From CAZDWZ01 sp964509425 (GTDB lineage: Bacteria > Bdellovibrionota_C > UBA2361 > SZUA-149 > CAZDWZ01): a DNA stretch of 64,000 nucleotides. A program made the translations under genes and the position numbers. Positions 33,091-43,900 of the stretch are shown in pieces. Position 1 is the stretch's first letter, and each line of letters starts with the position of its first letter. The notes beneath the pieces are model-generated. The model was not told the DNA's origin. It saw only the letters and a program-made list of their open reading frames with translations, and ran no database searches. The stretch spans positions 248,001 through 312,000 of the forward strand of contig CAZDWZ010000006.1 of NCBI GenBank assembly GCA_964509425.1, in the 5' to 3' direction.

Positions 33091-33708
33091 TTAGTTCGTT
33101 TGTGGGCCGCTGGTATTCGAAAGGTATTCTTCGAGGCTCAGTTGTTTTTCTTCTTCAGAAACACTCTCGGCCTGGGAGGACGATTGTAGTTGATCATACG
33201 GATTCCCGGAGAACTGTGATGCGTCGGAGGGCGAAACTTCTTTCTCTACCGGGGCAGCGGAATGTGCCGATTGGGAAACCACAAAATCCCTCAGCCAGCC
33301 TCGGTCGGCTCTGCGGTTGTGCGGTATCTGATGTTGAACCTGCAGCAGCAACTCTCGAGCAGCGGGGACATCCGCATCAGCGACAATTCGTTCGGCGAGA
33401 ATCTCGTCTACGATATTCGCGAATTGTTGAGGGTCAGTCTCGACGTCTTCTCGCGAATGAGACGAATTCGCACTCGAATTTTCAGCCGCTCGATTCAAAG
33501 CCGGCATTTGCGGCCCCTTCGTGATGTTGATCGCGACTTGAGTGGACGGAGCGCCGTTACCGACGGGAATCGGCCCACCCTTGGCCGGAGTTGTCTTCGA
33601 AGAGAAAGCAGGAGGTTGGTTGTTCGCGTTCACCGTCGCAACGATGAACGCGATAAGGCAACCACCTCCCGCAATCAGCAGTTTACGCTTAATTTTGGAC
33701 ACGTTCAC
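33091..33708 (-). CDS. Single-pass membrane or secreted protein, unknown
   Basis: This 205-residue protein has an N-terminal signal or anchor (KRKLLIAGGGCLIAFIVATV). After that comes a long, low-complexity, Ser/Asn/Gln/Glu-rich body with a helical segment (FANIVDEILAERIVADADVPAARELLLQ) and an acidic tail. It has no recognised domain. Its start overlaps the end of the preceding gene (33689-34435) by 20 bp, so the two are co-transcribed and probably act together in the envelope. Confidence 0.75.
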   Translation of the reverse strand: MNVSKIKRKLLIAGGGCLIAFIVATVNANNQPPAFSSKTTPAKGGPIPVGNGAPSTQVAINITKGPQMPALNRAAENSSANSSHSREDVETDPQQFANIVDEILAERIVADADVPAARELLLQVQHQIPHNRRADRGWLRDFVVSQSAHSAAPVEKEVSPSDASQFSGNPYDQLQSSSQAESVSEEEKQLSLEEYLSNTSGPQTN

Positions 33709-34435
33709 GAAGCGACTCAGTTGCCGTAATCGTCAAATTCGACCCGTTCAATTGATATTTCGAGACGTTTGCCACCACAGCACCCAGCGAACCGTCATGG
33801 GCGATTTGGATTCCACCGAAGGTGTTGGCCGCATTAGTGAGCGTGTGAACGGCAATATCCTTTCGTTCATTCACTTCGAGCGTTTGGGTGAACCGGGTTA
33901 ACTCCACGCCTGTAAAACTTCGAAGGATAATTCGCAAATTAAGCGAAGTGGTTCCGATATTTTTTATCTCTAAGAAGTTAACCGGATTCGCCGCGTTCAC
34001 GGTATTGAAGTTACCGAAAAGAGTCGTATTGAAGCACTGCAGAATAGCACGTGCGCCGCCTCCGGAGCCGCTCGTATTCGCATCAACGCTAAGAACGGCG
34101 GAACCGGTACCATTTGCAATAAACGAGAACGCGCCTTCGTTATTTCCCAGGCCATCCGCGCTTCCCCGGAAGACGAGGCTCGGAGAACCTAAACCGCCTA
34201 AGTTCGATGCGAAGTCGAAAAATTCCGTAAGCCCGTTACTCACGACAGCCCGGCAATAATAGGAGTTATCGATGACCGCTGGAATGCCGATGGTATCAGG
34301 CGAATCAAAGGTGTCGAACGTGCTCGTCGAAGTTCGTGAGAATCCCGGAACCAAAAATCCAGTCGCAAATGCGCTCTCCGATGAACAAAAGAATAGAATC
34401 GCAGAGGCAATCAGCAAGGAGTACTTTCTTCGCAT
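33689..34435 (-). CDS. Secreted beta-sandwich protein
   Basis: This 248-residue protein starts MRRKYSLLIASAILFFCSS with a signal peptide ending near SAFA. AAGGA sits five bases before the ATG at 34435. The mature protein is Ser/Thr/Asn/Gly-rich and beta-strand-like (NFLEIKNIGTTSLNLRIILR, VNERKDIAVHTL, GSLGAVVANVSKYQL). These strands resemble units in the C-terminal region of the giant protein at 56905 (YLKLHNVTNVPVIATVIVY, GGDFELRVNL), suggesting a shared surface domain. It is the first gene of a pair with 33091-33708 and is divergent from lnt, 136 bp away. Confidence 0.8.
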   Translation of the reverse strand: MRRKYSLLIASAILFFCSSESAFATGFLVPGFSRTSTSTFDTFDSPDTIGIPAVIDNSYYCRAVVSNGLTEFFDFASNLGGLGSPSLVFRGSADGLGNNEGAFSFIANGTGSAVLSVDANTSGSGGGARAILQCFNTTLFGNFNTVNAANPVNFLEIKNIGTTSLNLRIILRSFTGVELTRFTQTLEVNERKDIAVHTLTNAANTFGGIQIAHDGSLGAVVANVSKYQLNGSNLTITATESLRERVQN

Positions 34436-34571
34436 ATCGTCCTTTGTGTGCTTAAGAATTGAGTTATTTCGAATGACCGAGTTCGCAGCACGATAGCCCA
34501 TAAAGACTATGAATTGAAACAAACGATTCTATTGAGCTTTACATTATTTTTTCTCCCTCCTATCGTCCGGC

Positions 34572-36209
34572 ATGCCGCGAGCCAACCAAGCAGTCCTAAA
34601 ACCGCAAATTGATCCTCCTCAGATTGAGCTTCTCGTCAAATCCACAATGAAAAAACGAGGAGCTCGCCTGCTGCAGCTCTTCGTTTTCCCTACTCTTGGA
34701 GCATTTCTCGGACTTTCCTTTTACACGGCAATCACCCCCGTTTCCGCGGTGATCGCTTGGCTCTATTGTCTCCTGTTTGCCGCCGCGGCGAGAGCGTTTC
34801 GTCCCGGCGCGTTGGAGTTTTTGCTCGTGGGAGTCGGCATCCAAACTTCTGTTTATTTTTGGCTTCCAGCTTCCATCGCACACTATGGACAATTTGGAGG
34901 ACTCGCGTCGTTCCTCCTTTGGTGCGGCTTCATTCTCGTCTCCGCAATACCGACGGCGCTCGCTGGATTTTTTTATGCTCGATTCAGAGGAGCTAATCGA
35001 ATTTCTGATGAGATTTGTCTGGGCCTAAGCTGGATGACCGCTGAATTGGTTGCGCCAGGGCTCATCCCTTGGAAACTCGCGCATACTCAACTTCCGTTTC
35101 CGCTCTTTTCGGGAGGAGCCGATTTGCTGGGTGTGTCCCTTCTCAGCGGACTCATGCTGTACTGGGCATCCATTGTCGTCGCGTGGATTTCAGATAAAAA
35201 AACGAAGATTCTCCCCGCGATCGTTTCAATGCTTGTTTTTTTCTCGTACAATTTAATACGAGAACGCACCCTGCACGCAGAAATCGCGGCATCTCGATCT
35301 CTCGCTCTCGGTATCATCCAACCCAATCTATCTCCTCAACTTGATTTCAAACCGGAGAATCTGCAGGCGGTTCTCGAGCGGGAGAGGAAACTTTCGGCGC
35401 CCTTGCTTCATGAACCCGGGCTCGATCTGCTCATCTGGCCGGAATCTTCGGTGTGGATTGACTATCCACACGGCACAAGAGCGATCCAGAAGGGATCTGC
35501 CGACGATCCATTTCCCGGCCTGGAAACTCCTCTCTTGTTCGGAGGTCAAAGCTCGCTCCGGGTGAGGACGGGGCTTTTGCCTAAGCTGAGAAACGCCGTC
35601 TTTCTGATGAGTCCCGATGGTCAGATCTCGGGAAGCTACTACAAACATGTGTTGTTTCCTTTCTCGGAGAGAATACCTTTTGCAGAGACCTTTCCGTGGT
35701 TGAAATCTCTGAGCTCAAAGAAGTTTGAGGTCGCCGCAGGTGACGCAGTTCAGCCGATCATCACGTTCTCAAGGAAAAACGGTGAGAGCTCGGAAAGGAT
35801 ACGAGCGGGAGTCGTCATTTGTTACGAAGACCTTTGGTCTGATCCGCTTCGGCGTCAAGTCGATGAAGGCGGCGCAGAGATTCTTTTCTCGTTGTCTAAC
35901 GATGCGTGGTTTCAGCACTCACCCGCTGTGCGGGAACACCACCTTGTCGCCGCGTGGCGAGCGGTCGAACTCCGCCGCTATCTGATACGGGTCACGATGG
36001 ATGGAGTAACCGCAGTCGTCGATCCATTCGGACAAGAAGTCGAGAAGCTTCCGAGCTTCATCGAAAGCTCACTTCGAAGCTCCGAGGTTCGGCCGATGAG
36101 GAGTCTTTCCTTGTTTGCGGAATTCGGAGACCTCCCGTTGTTGATAATTTGTGCAGTGCTCACATTGTGGGGAGCTCTTGTACCTCGCCAGCCAAAGGGG
36201 CTCTCGTAA
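34572..36209 (+). CDS. lnt: Apolipoprotein N-acyltransferase
   Basis: This 545-residue inner-membrane enzyme transfers a third acyl chain to the lipid-modified cysteine of lipoproteins. About six N-terminal helices are followed by a periplasmic nitrilase-like domain. The catalytic triad is visible: Glu291 in LLIWPESSVW, Lys358 in SYYKHVLFPFSERIPF and Cys417 in AGVVICYEDLW. SNDAWF and the closing VVDPFGQEV are also typical. A final helix lies near the C-terminus. The start at 34572 adds about 25 residues before a second ATG at 34647, and neither has a strong ribosome binding site. The gene supports a diderm cell and matches the lipobox proteins in this window. Confidence 0.95.
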   Translation: MPRANQAVLKPQIDPPQIELLVKSTMKKRGARLLQLFVFPTLGAFLGLSFYTAITPVSAVIAWLYCLLFAAAARAFRPGALEFLLVGVGIQTSVYFWLPASIAHYGQFGGLASFLLWCGFILVSAIPTALAGFFYARFRGANRISDEICLGLSWMTAELVAPGLIPWKLAHTQLPFPLFSGGADLLGVSLLSGLMLYWASIVVAWISDKKTKILPAIVSMLVFFSYNLIRERTLHAEIAASRSLALGIIQPNLSPQLDFKPENLQAVLERERKLSAPLLHEPGLDLLIWPESSVWIDYPHGTRAIQKGSADDPFPGLETPLLFGGQSSLRVRTGLLPKLRNAVFLMSPDGQISGSYYKHVLFPFSERIPFAETFPWLKSLSSKKFEVAAGDAVQPIITFSRKNGESSERIRAGVVICYEDLWSDPLRRQVDEGGAEILFSLSNDAWFQHSPAVREHHLVAAWRAVELRRYLIRVTMDGVTAVVDPFGQEVEKLPSFIESSLRSSEVRPMRSLSLFAEFGDLPLLIICAVLTLWGALVPRQPKGLS

Positions 36210-36244
36210 CTGCCGTGTCTTGGGGCCTCACCCGGACTCAAGGA

Positions 36245-36332
36245 CCCACGTGAGGACACGCGAAGCAAACTCCTCTTGAACGTCCGAGACGTTCTTTAAG
36301 AGGGAGAGTTGCTTCTCGTGTCCTCACGTGGG
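36245..36332. terminator. Very long hairpin between lnt and gene 36335
   Basis: CCCACGTGAGGACACG (36245-36260) pairs perfectly with CGTGTCCTCACGTGGG (36317-36332). The pairing continues with GAAGCAA/TTGCTTC and ends in GAACGTC-CGA-GACGTTC (36278-36294), so nearly the whole 88 nt folds back. It lies between convergent genes and can terminate both. Confidence 0.8.
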
Positions 36333-36334
36333 CA

Positions 36335-36871
36335 CTACTTCTTGAACGCGAGGAACTGCGCGGCCATCACGATATCCCGCTTCCCCACGTAGAAGTTGAC
36401 CATCACGTCGATGAACGAGTCCCACGCTTCCGGCTTCGGGGCCACCCCTTGCCGAATCGCGGCGGCGGTGTTCCGAACCAGCCCGCACAGCAACGGCGCT
36501 TCGACACGCAGCGCGAGGACGGACAGCATGTGCGCGCGACGCTCGTCCTCGATCTCCTCTTCGATGTCGGCGTTCTCGGGGAGGGTCCGAGCCACGACGA
36601 GGACATCGGCCCACTCCGGCGTCAGGCATCCGTTCGCTTCATACCCGTCGCCTCCCGGAAGCACGAACGGCGGCGTCCACTCGAAGTTGGTCACGTCGGC
36701 GCTCGGGTTCGCCTCCTTCCACTTCGCGCGGGCGGCTCGCTGCCAGACCTGCAACCGGGTCTCCAGCTCGACCGCGATGAGCGGCCGGCGAACGCGGTTC
36801 CGGTCGGCGCTCTCCGTCGGCCCCCGCGGCGGGTACGTCGCGAGCGCACACAGGTCGTTAATGATGGACAT
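36335..36871 (-). CDS. Unknown protein (orphan, GC-rich)
   Basis: This 178-residue protein begins MSIINDLCALATYPPRG. AAGGAG precedes the ATG. It is mainly alpha-helical (ELETRLQVWQRAARAKWKEA, IEEEIEDERRAHMLSVLALR) with no signal peptide or membrane helix. The C-terminus contains an aromatic stretch (WDSFIDVMVNFYVGKRDIVM). Third positions are nearly all G or C. A perfect 17-bp hairpin lies 38 nt upstream and the 88-nt hairpin directly downstream. No family was recognised. Confidence 0.75.
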   Translation of the reverse strand: MSIINDLCALATYPPRGPTESADRNRVRRPLIAVELETRLQVWQRAARAKWKEANPSADVTNFEWTPPFVLPGGDGYEANGCLTPEWADVLVVARTLPENADIEEEIEDERRAHMLSVLALRVEAPLLCGLVRNTAAAIRQGVAPKPEAWDSFIDVMVNFYVGKRDIVMAAQFLAFKK

Positions 36872-36909
36872 TCCAGCTCCTTGAACACACTGTGTCTCAC
36901 GATTTGCGA

Positions 36910-36946
36910 GACCTCAGCGTTCGGCTTTGAGCCGAACGCTGAGGTC
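36910..36946. repeat. Perfect 17-bp hairpin upstream of gene 36335-36871
   Basis: GACCTCAGCGTTCGGCT (36910-36926) pairs perfectly with AGCCGAACGCTGAGGTC (36930-36946) around a TTG loop, 38 nt from the start codon. There is no T-run on either side. Confidence 0.8.
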
Positions 36947-37274
36947 CTGCAGCAACTCTTCCCTGATTGAACCGTTTCGAGAACCGAGTGTTCGCGTGTC
37001 CCTCAAGCGGAGATGTCCAATGAAGGCACGGCGAAGCCGGATTGTTTGAATCTGGATAAAAGATCGGCAAAAAACTTATGCGTGAGGGACATCGCGAGAC
37101 GGCTCACCGAACGGATTTGGGATTATTCTCGGAGCGTCGCGAGACAGGGAAAGACAGCTTTTCGGGGTGGTCGGCGGCTGAATGGATATTGGCGAAAGCT
37201 CGGAAACACAATTTCCGGTTATACTGAAACGAAAGCTTCCCCGGCTGACGAGGTCTGTGCAATCCTCTTTTCCC
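36947..37274. other. Intergenic region
   Basis: No supported gene. This segment contains whatever promoter serves the gene at 37275, but no clear motif was identified. Confidence 0.45.
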
Positions 37275-37904
37275 ATGCGAACGACCGTCCCGATTCTTCT
37301 CCTTCTTCTTTTTTCAAGCGTGCTCGCCACGGCGAAGGACGCCTCTGCCTGCGGCTGCTGCAGTTCATTCAATGACTTCTCGGTCCAGCAGATGGAGATT
37401 CGCGATCTTCTCTGGGACAATTTCACTTTTACCGGCGAAGCGGGCGTGTATATTTACGGAGAGAAGGGCGGACCGGATTTCCCGGTGGGTGAAGGACAAA
37501 TTACCGGGACTGTCGAAGAAAGCGCCGTCACCCTCACTGTCTGGTTATCCGGAAAATCCGTCGGCAAGATTCGACTCTTGCCGATCGGAAAAGTGGAGTA
37601 CTCCCGGGTGGGAATGGATTTTATTCTCCCCGAGTCAGAGCTAAACCAATATCGCGAGCGAATGGAGCCGCCGATTTATCATCAGCAGAAGATTAAGGTC
37701 GCCATCACCGCCGACGATGTTCTCCAAAAAAAGTGGAAAGTCGCATTTCATCGCGAGGCTCTCCTCACGCTCCACGGATTGTCGAATAGCTGCTGGCCAG
37801 CCGAGTCCGCACGTTGGTCGCTCAACTACACGGTGCTTAAGGGAAAGGAATCAGAATCCGCCTTCGCTCGCGGTACTCTTGGAACCAAACCCCTGCCGGA
37901 ATAA
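37275..37904 (+). CDS. Secreted protein, unknown function
   Basis: This 209-residue protein begins MRTTVPILLLLLFSSVLATA and has a Sec signal peptide ending near DASA, followed by a CGCC cluster. The mature part is beta-rich (FTGEAGVYIYGEKGGPDFPV, GTVEESAVTLTVWLSG), with one further Cys (NSCWPAESARWSLNY). The ATG at 37275 is chosen because the signal peptide starts there, but no ribosome binding site is evident. It converges with the giant repeat gene 24 bp away. No family was recognised. Confidence 0.7.
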   Translation: MRTTVPILLLLLFSSVLATAKDASACGCCSSFNDFSVQQMEIRDLLWDNFTFTGEAGVYIYGEKGGPDFPVGEGQITGTVEESAVTLTVWLSGKSVGKIRLLPIGKVEYSRVGMDFILPESELNQYRERMEPPIYHQQKIKVAITADDVLQKKWKVAFHREALLTLHGLSNSCWPAESARWSLNYTVLKGKESESAFARGTLGTKPLPE

Positions 37905-37928
37905 ATCCCTTGTAACACCCGGCTCTGG

Positions 37929-40900
37929 TCAGTTCTGCTCTAGCGAGTATCTGGCGATGAGATAGTTCAGCGCTCCTGCTGCCGTGAGCCGTGTGCTCGC
38001 GTTGTATATCGCCAAGTTCGTGGTTAATGCCGGAAGCAGCGTCGAGCGGGAGACTGACGTGCCGTTCACACTGCAGACGAGCGTACCTGCGGTCGACCAA
38101 TCCACCGTCAGTGTATAGACCGTGCTCGCTGCCACAGCGACCCCGGTGGTCGTGCAACTGTAGTTCACTCCATTTCCACTGCAGCAGACAAAATTGGTGT
38201 TATCTCCGACGCCCGTTGTGTCGTAGCCGATGGCGGCGAAAGAAACCGCGCTCGCCGTAGAAGCCGTGTTTACCTGAATTGCCGGCATGGTGGCGCTTGT
38301 CAGTCCGGCCCAGATCCGGCGGTTCGTAACGGCGGCTTCGGTTCGAACGATTGCGGTATATTTTGGTCCCCAGTTTCCTCGTGTCTGGACTGCCGAAAGC
38401 GCATGTCCCGCTTGCGAATTGATTGCAGCGGCAGAGGCGTAGTTCAGGTACATCAGATCCGTTTGCGGGCTGGCCGTCGCGGTTCCAACGGTGGTCGCGG
38501 CGTTCATGCCGACTCCAGTAAAGGCGGTCGATGTTGGTTGAAGAATGAGACCGTATCCGAGCCGGCGATTCAGCACCGGATTTGGAACTGCCACAGCGGA
38601 GGCCGTGCCCCACGCGGGAGCATTCCCGGCACCATTCGTTGTGAGAACTCTCCCGGCTGTCCCTGCAGCAAGGCGAATCCAGTTTGTCCCGTTAAAATAC
38701 ATCACGTCTCCGGACGCCTCTCCTGACAATGCGATATTGGTGCCGTCCACGGCATCTGTTTGTATCGTGGTTACTCCGGTGGAGTTTACCGTGACATCAC
38801 CGGAGAGTGCGGTCGCGGTAGGAATGTTACTCCCGTCTCCGAGGAGCACTGATCCTGAGGTGAGTGAAGCAAGTTTACTGAATGCAATTCCTGCAGCAGC
38901 ATTTATGTCCGCATCAAGGATGGTGCCATTCAGGATGCTCGTCGAAGTCACCGAACCCGTTCCAAGCATCGCGCTTGAAATAGTTCCTGTATCACCAGTA
39001 GTGATTAATGTTCCAGTTGTGTTCGGAATCGTCACCGTTGTATCCGCGGATGGGTCACCGCTGAAAGCGAGCCGGGTCTCATTTGTATCCACGCTTGCAC
39101 CTTCATAAACCAGTTCGGTCCCGTTATTTGCGCCGTCCGTGAATGCATCCCCCGTGAGCGCATTTCCGACCGCTGAGATATCGCCTGTTTCGGTGCCCGA
39201 AGATGCGGCGGTGATCCGGCCATCTTGGTCGACCGTGATGTTCGACAAAGTGAATGCACCAGGAGTGACTGCGGTCGAAGCAAGCTCGGAGGAAGAAACT
39301 GCATCCGGACCGATTTCATTGCTCGTCAGCGTATCCGCAAGAAGATCAGCCGCGACGATGGTGCCGTTCAAGATTTTCCCGGTCGTTACGGAATCATTTG
39401 CGAGCATGGTGTTTGAGACCGTTCCCGTATCCCCGGTCGTAATCAAAGTTCCGGTGATGTTCGGGATTGTAACGAGCGAGTCAACAAGCGGGTCGCCGGT
39501 GAACGTGATTCTCGTTTCGTTTCCGTCAATCGTCGTTCCTTCGTAGACGAGTTCCGTGCCGTTATTCGTTCCATCGGTGAATGCGTCACCGGTCAACGCG
39601 TTACCCACCGATGAAATGTCACCGACTTCTGCATTCGATGTTGCAGAAACGAGTCGCCCATCTTGGTCAACCGTGAAGCTCCCGAAGGTATAGACTCCAG
39701 GGACGACGGTCGTCGAAGCGAGCTCAGAGGCCGTGATTGAGTCTGCCGCAATTTCGTTACTCGTCAACGTGTCAGTCGCTAAGTCGCCGGCGAGAATCGT
39801 GCCGTTTAGAATCTTCCCGGTTGTCACCGAATCGTTCGCGAGCATGGTGTTCGAAACGGTTCCGGTGTCTCCGGTTGTGATCAATGTTCCGGTAATGTTC
39901 GGAATAGTGACGAGGGAGTCGACAAGCGGGTCGCCGGTGAACGTGAGTCTCGTTTCGTTTCCGTCAATCGTCGGACCTTCAAAGACAAGTTCGGAGCCGT
40001 TATTAGTGCCATCGGTAAATGCATCGCCGGAGAGAGCGTCACCAACCGATGAGATGTCACCCACTTCGGCATTTGACGTTGCCGAGGTAAGTCGCCCATC
40101 CTGGTCGACCGTGAAGCTCCCAAGGGTATAGACGCCAGGGACAACGGTCGTCGAAGCGAGTTCTGAGGCGGTAATCGCATCAGCCGCTATCTCATTGCTC
40201 GTCAACGTATCGGTCGCGAGGTCGCCGCCGAGAATCGTGCCGTTCAGGATTTTTCCTGTCGTGACCGAATCGTTCGCAAGCATGGTGTTTGAAACCGTGC
40301 CCGTATCTCCGGTTGTAATGAGTGTTCCGGTAATGTTCGGGATTGTCACAAGTGAGTCGACGATTGGATCACCACTAAACACAAGGCGAGTTTCATTGGT
40401 GTCGACAGTCGTCCCTTCGTAGACAAATTCTGTTCCGTTGACGTTGTCATCGGTAAAGGCATCGCCCGAGAGCGCATCACCGACAGACGAGATGTCACCC
40501 ACTTCGGCATTTGACGTTGCCGAGGTAAGTCGTCCATCCTGGTCGACCGTGAAGCTCCCAAGGGTATAGACGCCAGGGACAACGGTCGTCGAAGCGAGTT
40601 CTGAGGCCGTAATCGCATTCGCAGCGATTTCGTTGCTCGTCAATGTGTCTGTCGCGAGGTCTCCACCGAGAATCGTGCCGTTCAGAATCTTTCCTGTCGT
40701 CACAGAGTCGTTTGCAAGCATGGTGTTCGATACCGTGCCGGTGTCTCCGGTCGTGATCAGCGTTCCGGTGATGTTCGGTATGGTTACGAGCGAGTCGACG
40801 ATCGGGTCACCGTTGAAAACCAAACGTGTTTCGCTCGTGTCGACCGTCGGACCTTCGTAGACAAGCTCGGTGCCGTTGTTCGTTCCGTCGGTGAAGGCAT

Positions 40901-43900
40901 CACCGGTCAATGCGTCGCCGACCGATGAGATGTCTCCCACTTCGGCATTCGAAGTTGCCGAAAGCAGTCGTCCGTCTTGGTCTACCGTGAAACTACCAAA
41001 GGTATACACGCCGGGAACAACGGTCGTTGCGGCGAGTTCTGATGCCGTGATTGCATCAGCTGCGATCTCGTTACTCGTCAACGTGTCAGTCGCGAGGTCG
41101 CCAGCGAGAATCGTGCCGTTTAGAATCTTCCCGGTTGTCACCGAATCGTTCGCGAGCATGGTGTTCGAAACGGTCCCGGAATCTCCGGTTGTGATCAACG
41201 TCCCGGTGATGTTCGGGATCGTCACAAGCGAGTCAACAAGCGGGTCGCCGGTGAAGGCCAGCCTCGTCTCGTTTCCATCGATGGTCGTTCCTTCGTAGAC
41301 GAGTTCGGTTCCGTTATTCGTTCCGTCCGTAAATGCATCGCCGGAGAGAGCGTCACCGACCGATGAGATGTCGCCCACTTCGGCATTCGAAGTCGCTGAG
41401 GTGAGTCGTCCATCTTGGTCAACCGTAAAGCTCCCAAATGTGTAGACGCCAGGGACGACAGTTGTCGCAGCTAGTTCTGAAGCCGTAATTGCATCAGCCG
41501 CGATCTCGTTGCTCGTCAAAGTGTCACTCGCCAAGTCGCCACCGAGAATCGTGCTGTTTAGAATTTTCCCGGTGGTCACCGAATCGTTTGCAAGCATGGT
41601 GTTTGATACCGTGCCGGTGTCTCCGGTCGTGATCAGTGTTCCGGTGATGTTCGGTATGGTTACGAGCGAGTCAACAAACGGGTCGCCGGTGAAGGCCAGC
41701 CTCGTCTCGTTTCCATCGATGGTCGTTCCTTCGTAGACGAGTTCGGTTCCGTTATTCGTTCCGTCCGTAAATGCATCGCCGGAGAGAGCGTCACCGACCG
41801 ATGAGATGTCGCCCACTTCGGCATTCGAAGTCGCTGAGGTGAGTCGTCCATCTTGGTCAACCGTAAAGCTCCCAAATGTGTAGACGCCAGGGACGACAGT
41901 TGTCGCAGCTAGTTCTGAAGCCGTAATTGCATCAGCCGCGATCTCGTTGCTCGTCAAAGTGTCACTCGCCAAGTCGCCACCGAGAATCGTGCTGTTTAGA
42001 ATTTTCCCGGTGGTCACCGAATCGTTTGCAAGCATGGTGTTTGATACCGTGCCGGTGTCTCCGGTCGTGATCAGTGTTCCGGTGATGTTCGGGATGGTTA
42101 CAAGCGAGTCGACGATCGGGTCTCCGGTGAAGACCAGGCGTGTTTCATTCGTATCAATCGTCGAGCCTTCGAAGACAAGCTCGGTTCCGTTATTCATTCC
42201 GTCGGTGAATGCATCCCCGGTCAGCGCGTCGCCAACTGCCGAGATGTCACCCACTTCGGCATTCGACGTTGCCGAGGTGAGTCGTCCATCTTGGTCAACT
42301 GTGAAACTTCCAAATGTGTAGGCGCCGGGAACCACGGTTGTCGCAGCGAGCTCTGAAGACGTAATCGCATCGGCGGCTATTTCGTTGCTGGTCAATGTAT
42401 CCGTCGCGAGGTCGCCACCGAGGATCGTACCATTTAGAATCTTTCCGGTCGTCACCGAATCGTTTGCCAGCATGGTGTTTGAAACGGTGCCGGTGTCGCT
42501 GGTGGTGATGAGCGTTCCGGTGATGTTTGGGATTGTCACGAGCGAGTCGACAAGCGGGTCACCCGTGAAGGCCAGGCGTGTTTCGTTTCCGTCGATCGTC
42601 GTTCCTTCGAAGACAAGTTCGGAGCCGTTACTCGTTCCGTCGGTGAATGCGTCACCGGACAGTGCGTCACCGACCGACGAAATGTCGCCCACTTCTGTAC
42701 CGGAAGTGGCTGAGACGAGTCGTCCGTCTTGGTCGACCGTGAAGCTCCCCAACGTGTACAAACCAGGGACGACAGTGGTCGCCGCAAGCTCTGAGGCCGT
42801 AATTGCGTCTGCAGCGACTTCATTCGCGGTGAGCGTATCGTTTGCGAGGTCGCCACCGAGAATCGTTCCATTTAGAATTTTCCCGGTTGTCACCGAGTCA
42901 TTCGCGAGCATCGTATTTGAGACAGTGCCTGTATCTCCCGTGGTGATCAGAGTTCCGGTAATGTTCGGGATCGTAACCAACGAATCAACAAGCGGGTCGC
43001 CCGTGAACGCCAGTCTTGTTTCGTTTCCGTCGATCGTCGTTCCTTCGAAGACAAGCTCAGAACCATTATTCGTTCCGTCGGTGAACGCGTCACCGGAGAG
43101 AGCATCGCCGACCGACGAAATGTCGCCCACTTCCGTACCGGAGGTTGCTGAAACAAGTCGTCCATCTTGGTCGACTATAAAACTTCCTAAAGTGTACACA
43201 CCAGGGACAACAGTGGTCGCTGCAAGCTCTGAGGCTGTGATGGCGTCTGCGGCGATCTCATTCGCGGTGAGCGTATCGTTGGCAAGGTCGCCACCGAGGA
43301 TCGTGCCGTTTAGGATCTTCCCGGTCGTCACCGAATCGTTTGCGAGCATCGTGTTCGACACCGTTCCGGTGTCTCCGGTGGTGATCAATGTTCCGGTGAT
43401 ATTGGGGATGGTAACCAGTGAATCGACGATCGGATCACCGGTAAAAACAAGCCGAGTCTCGTTTCCATCGACTGTCGTTCCTTCGTAGACGAATTCGGTG
43501 CCGTTCACGTTGTCATCGGTGAACGCATCACCCGTCAACGCGTCACCGACCGCTGAGATGTCGCCCGTTTCAGTGTTCGAAGTTGCCGAGAGAAGACGCC
43601 CGTCTTGATCGACCGTAAAGCTCCCCATGGTGTACAGACCGGGGACAACGGTTGTAGCGGCGAGTTCCGATGCGGTGATTGCGTCTGCCGCGATCTCATT
43701 ACTGGTAAGCGTATCGGTCGCGAGATCTCCAGCTGCTATCGTGCCGTCTAAGATTTTGCCGGTCGTGACAGCGTCATTGGCAATCATGGTATTCAAGACC
43801 GTGCCAGTATCACCCGAGGTGATCAAAGTTCCGGTGATATTCGGAATCGTAACAAGAGAATCGACAATCGGATCTCCGGAGAAGACGAGCCTCGTTTCGT

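Noticed and set aside
42385..43488. 367-codon plus-strand frame inside the giant repeat gene
   Set aside because: It is an antisense shadow repeating every 438 bp with the real gene. The protein composition (VSVARSPPRIVPF repeated) only mirrors the minus strand.
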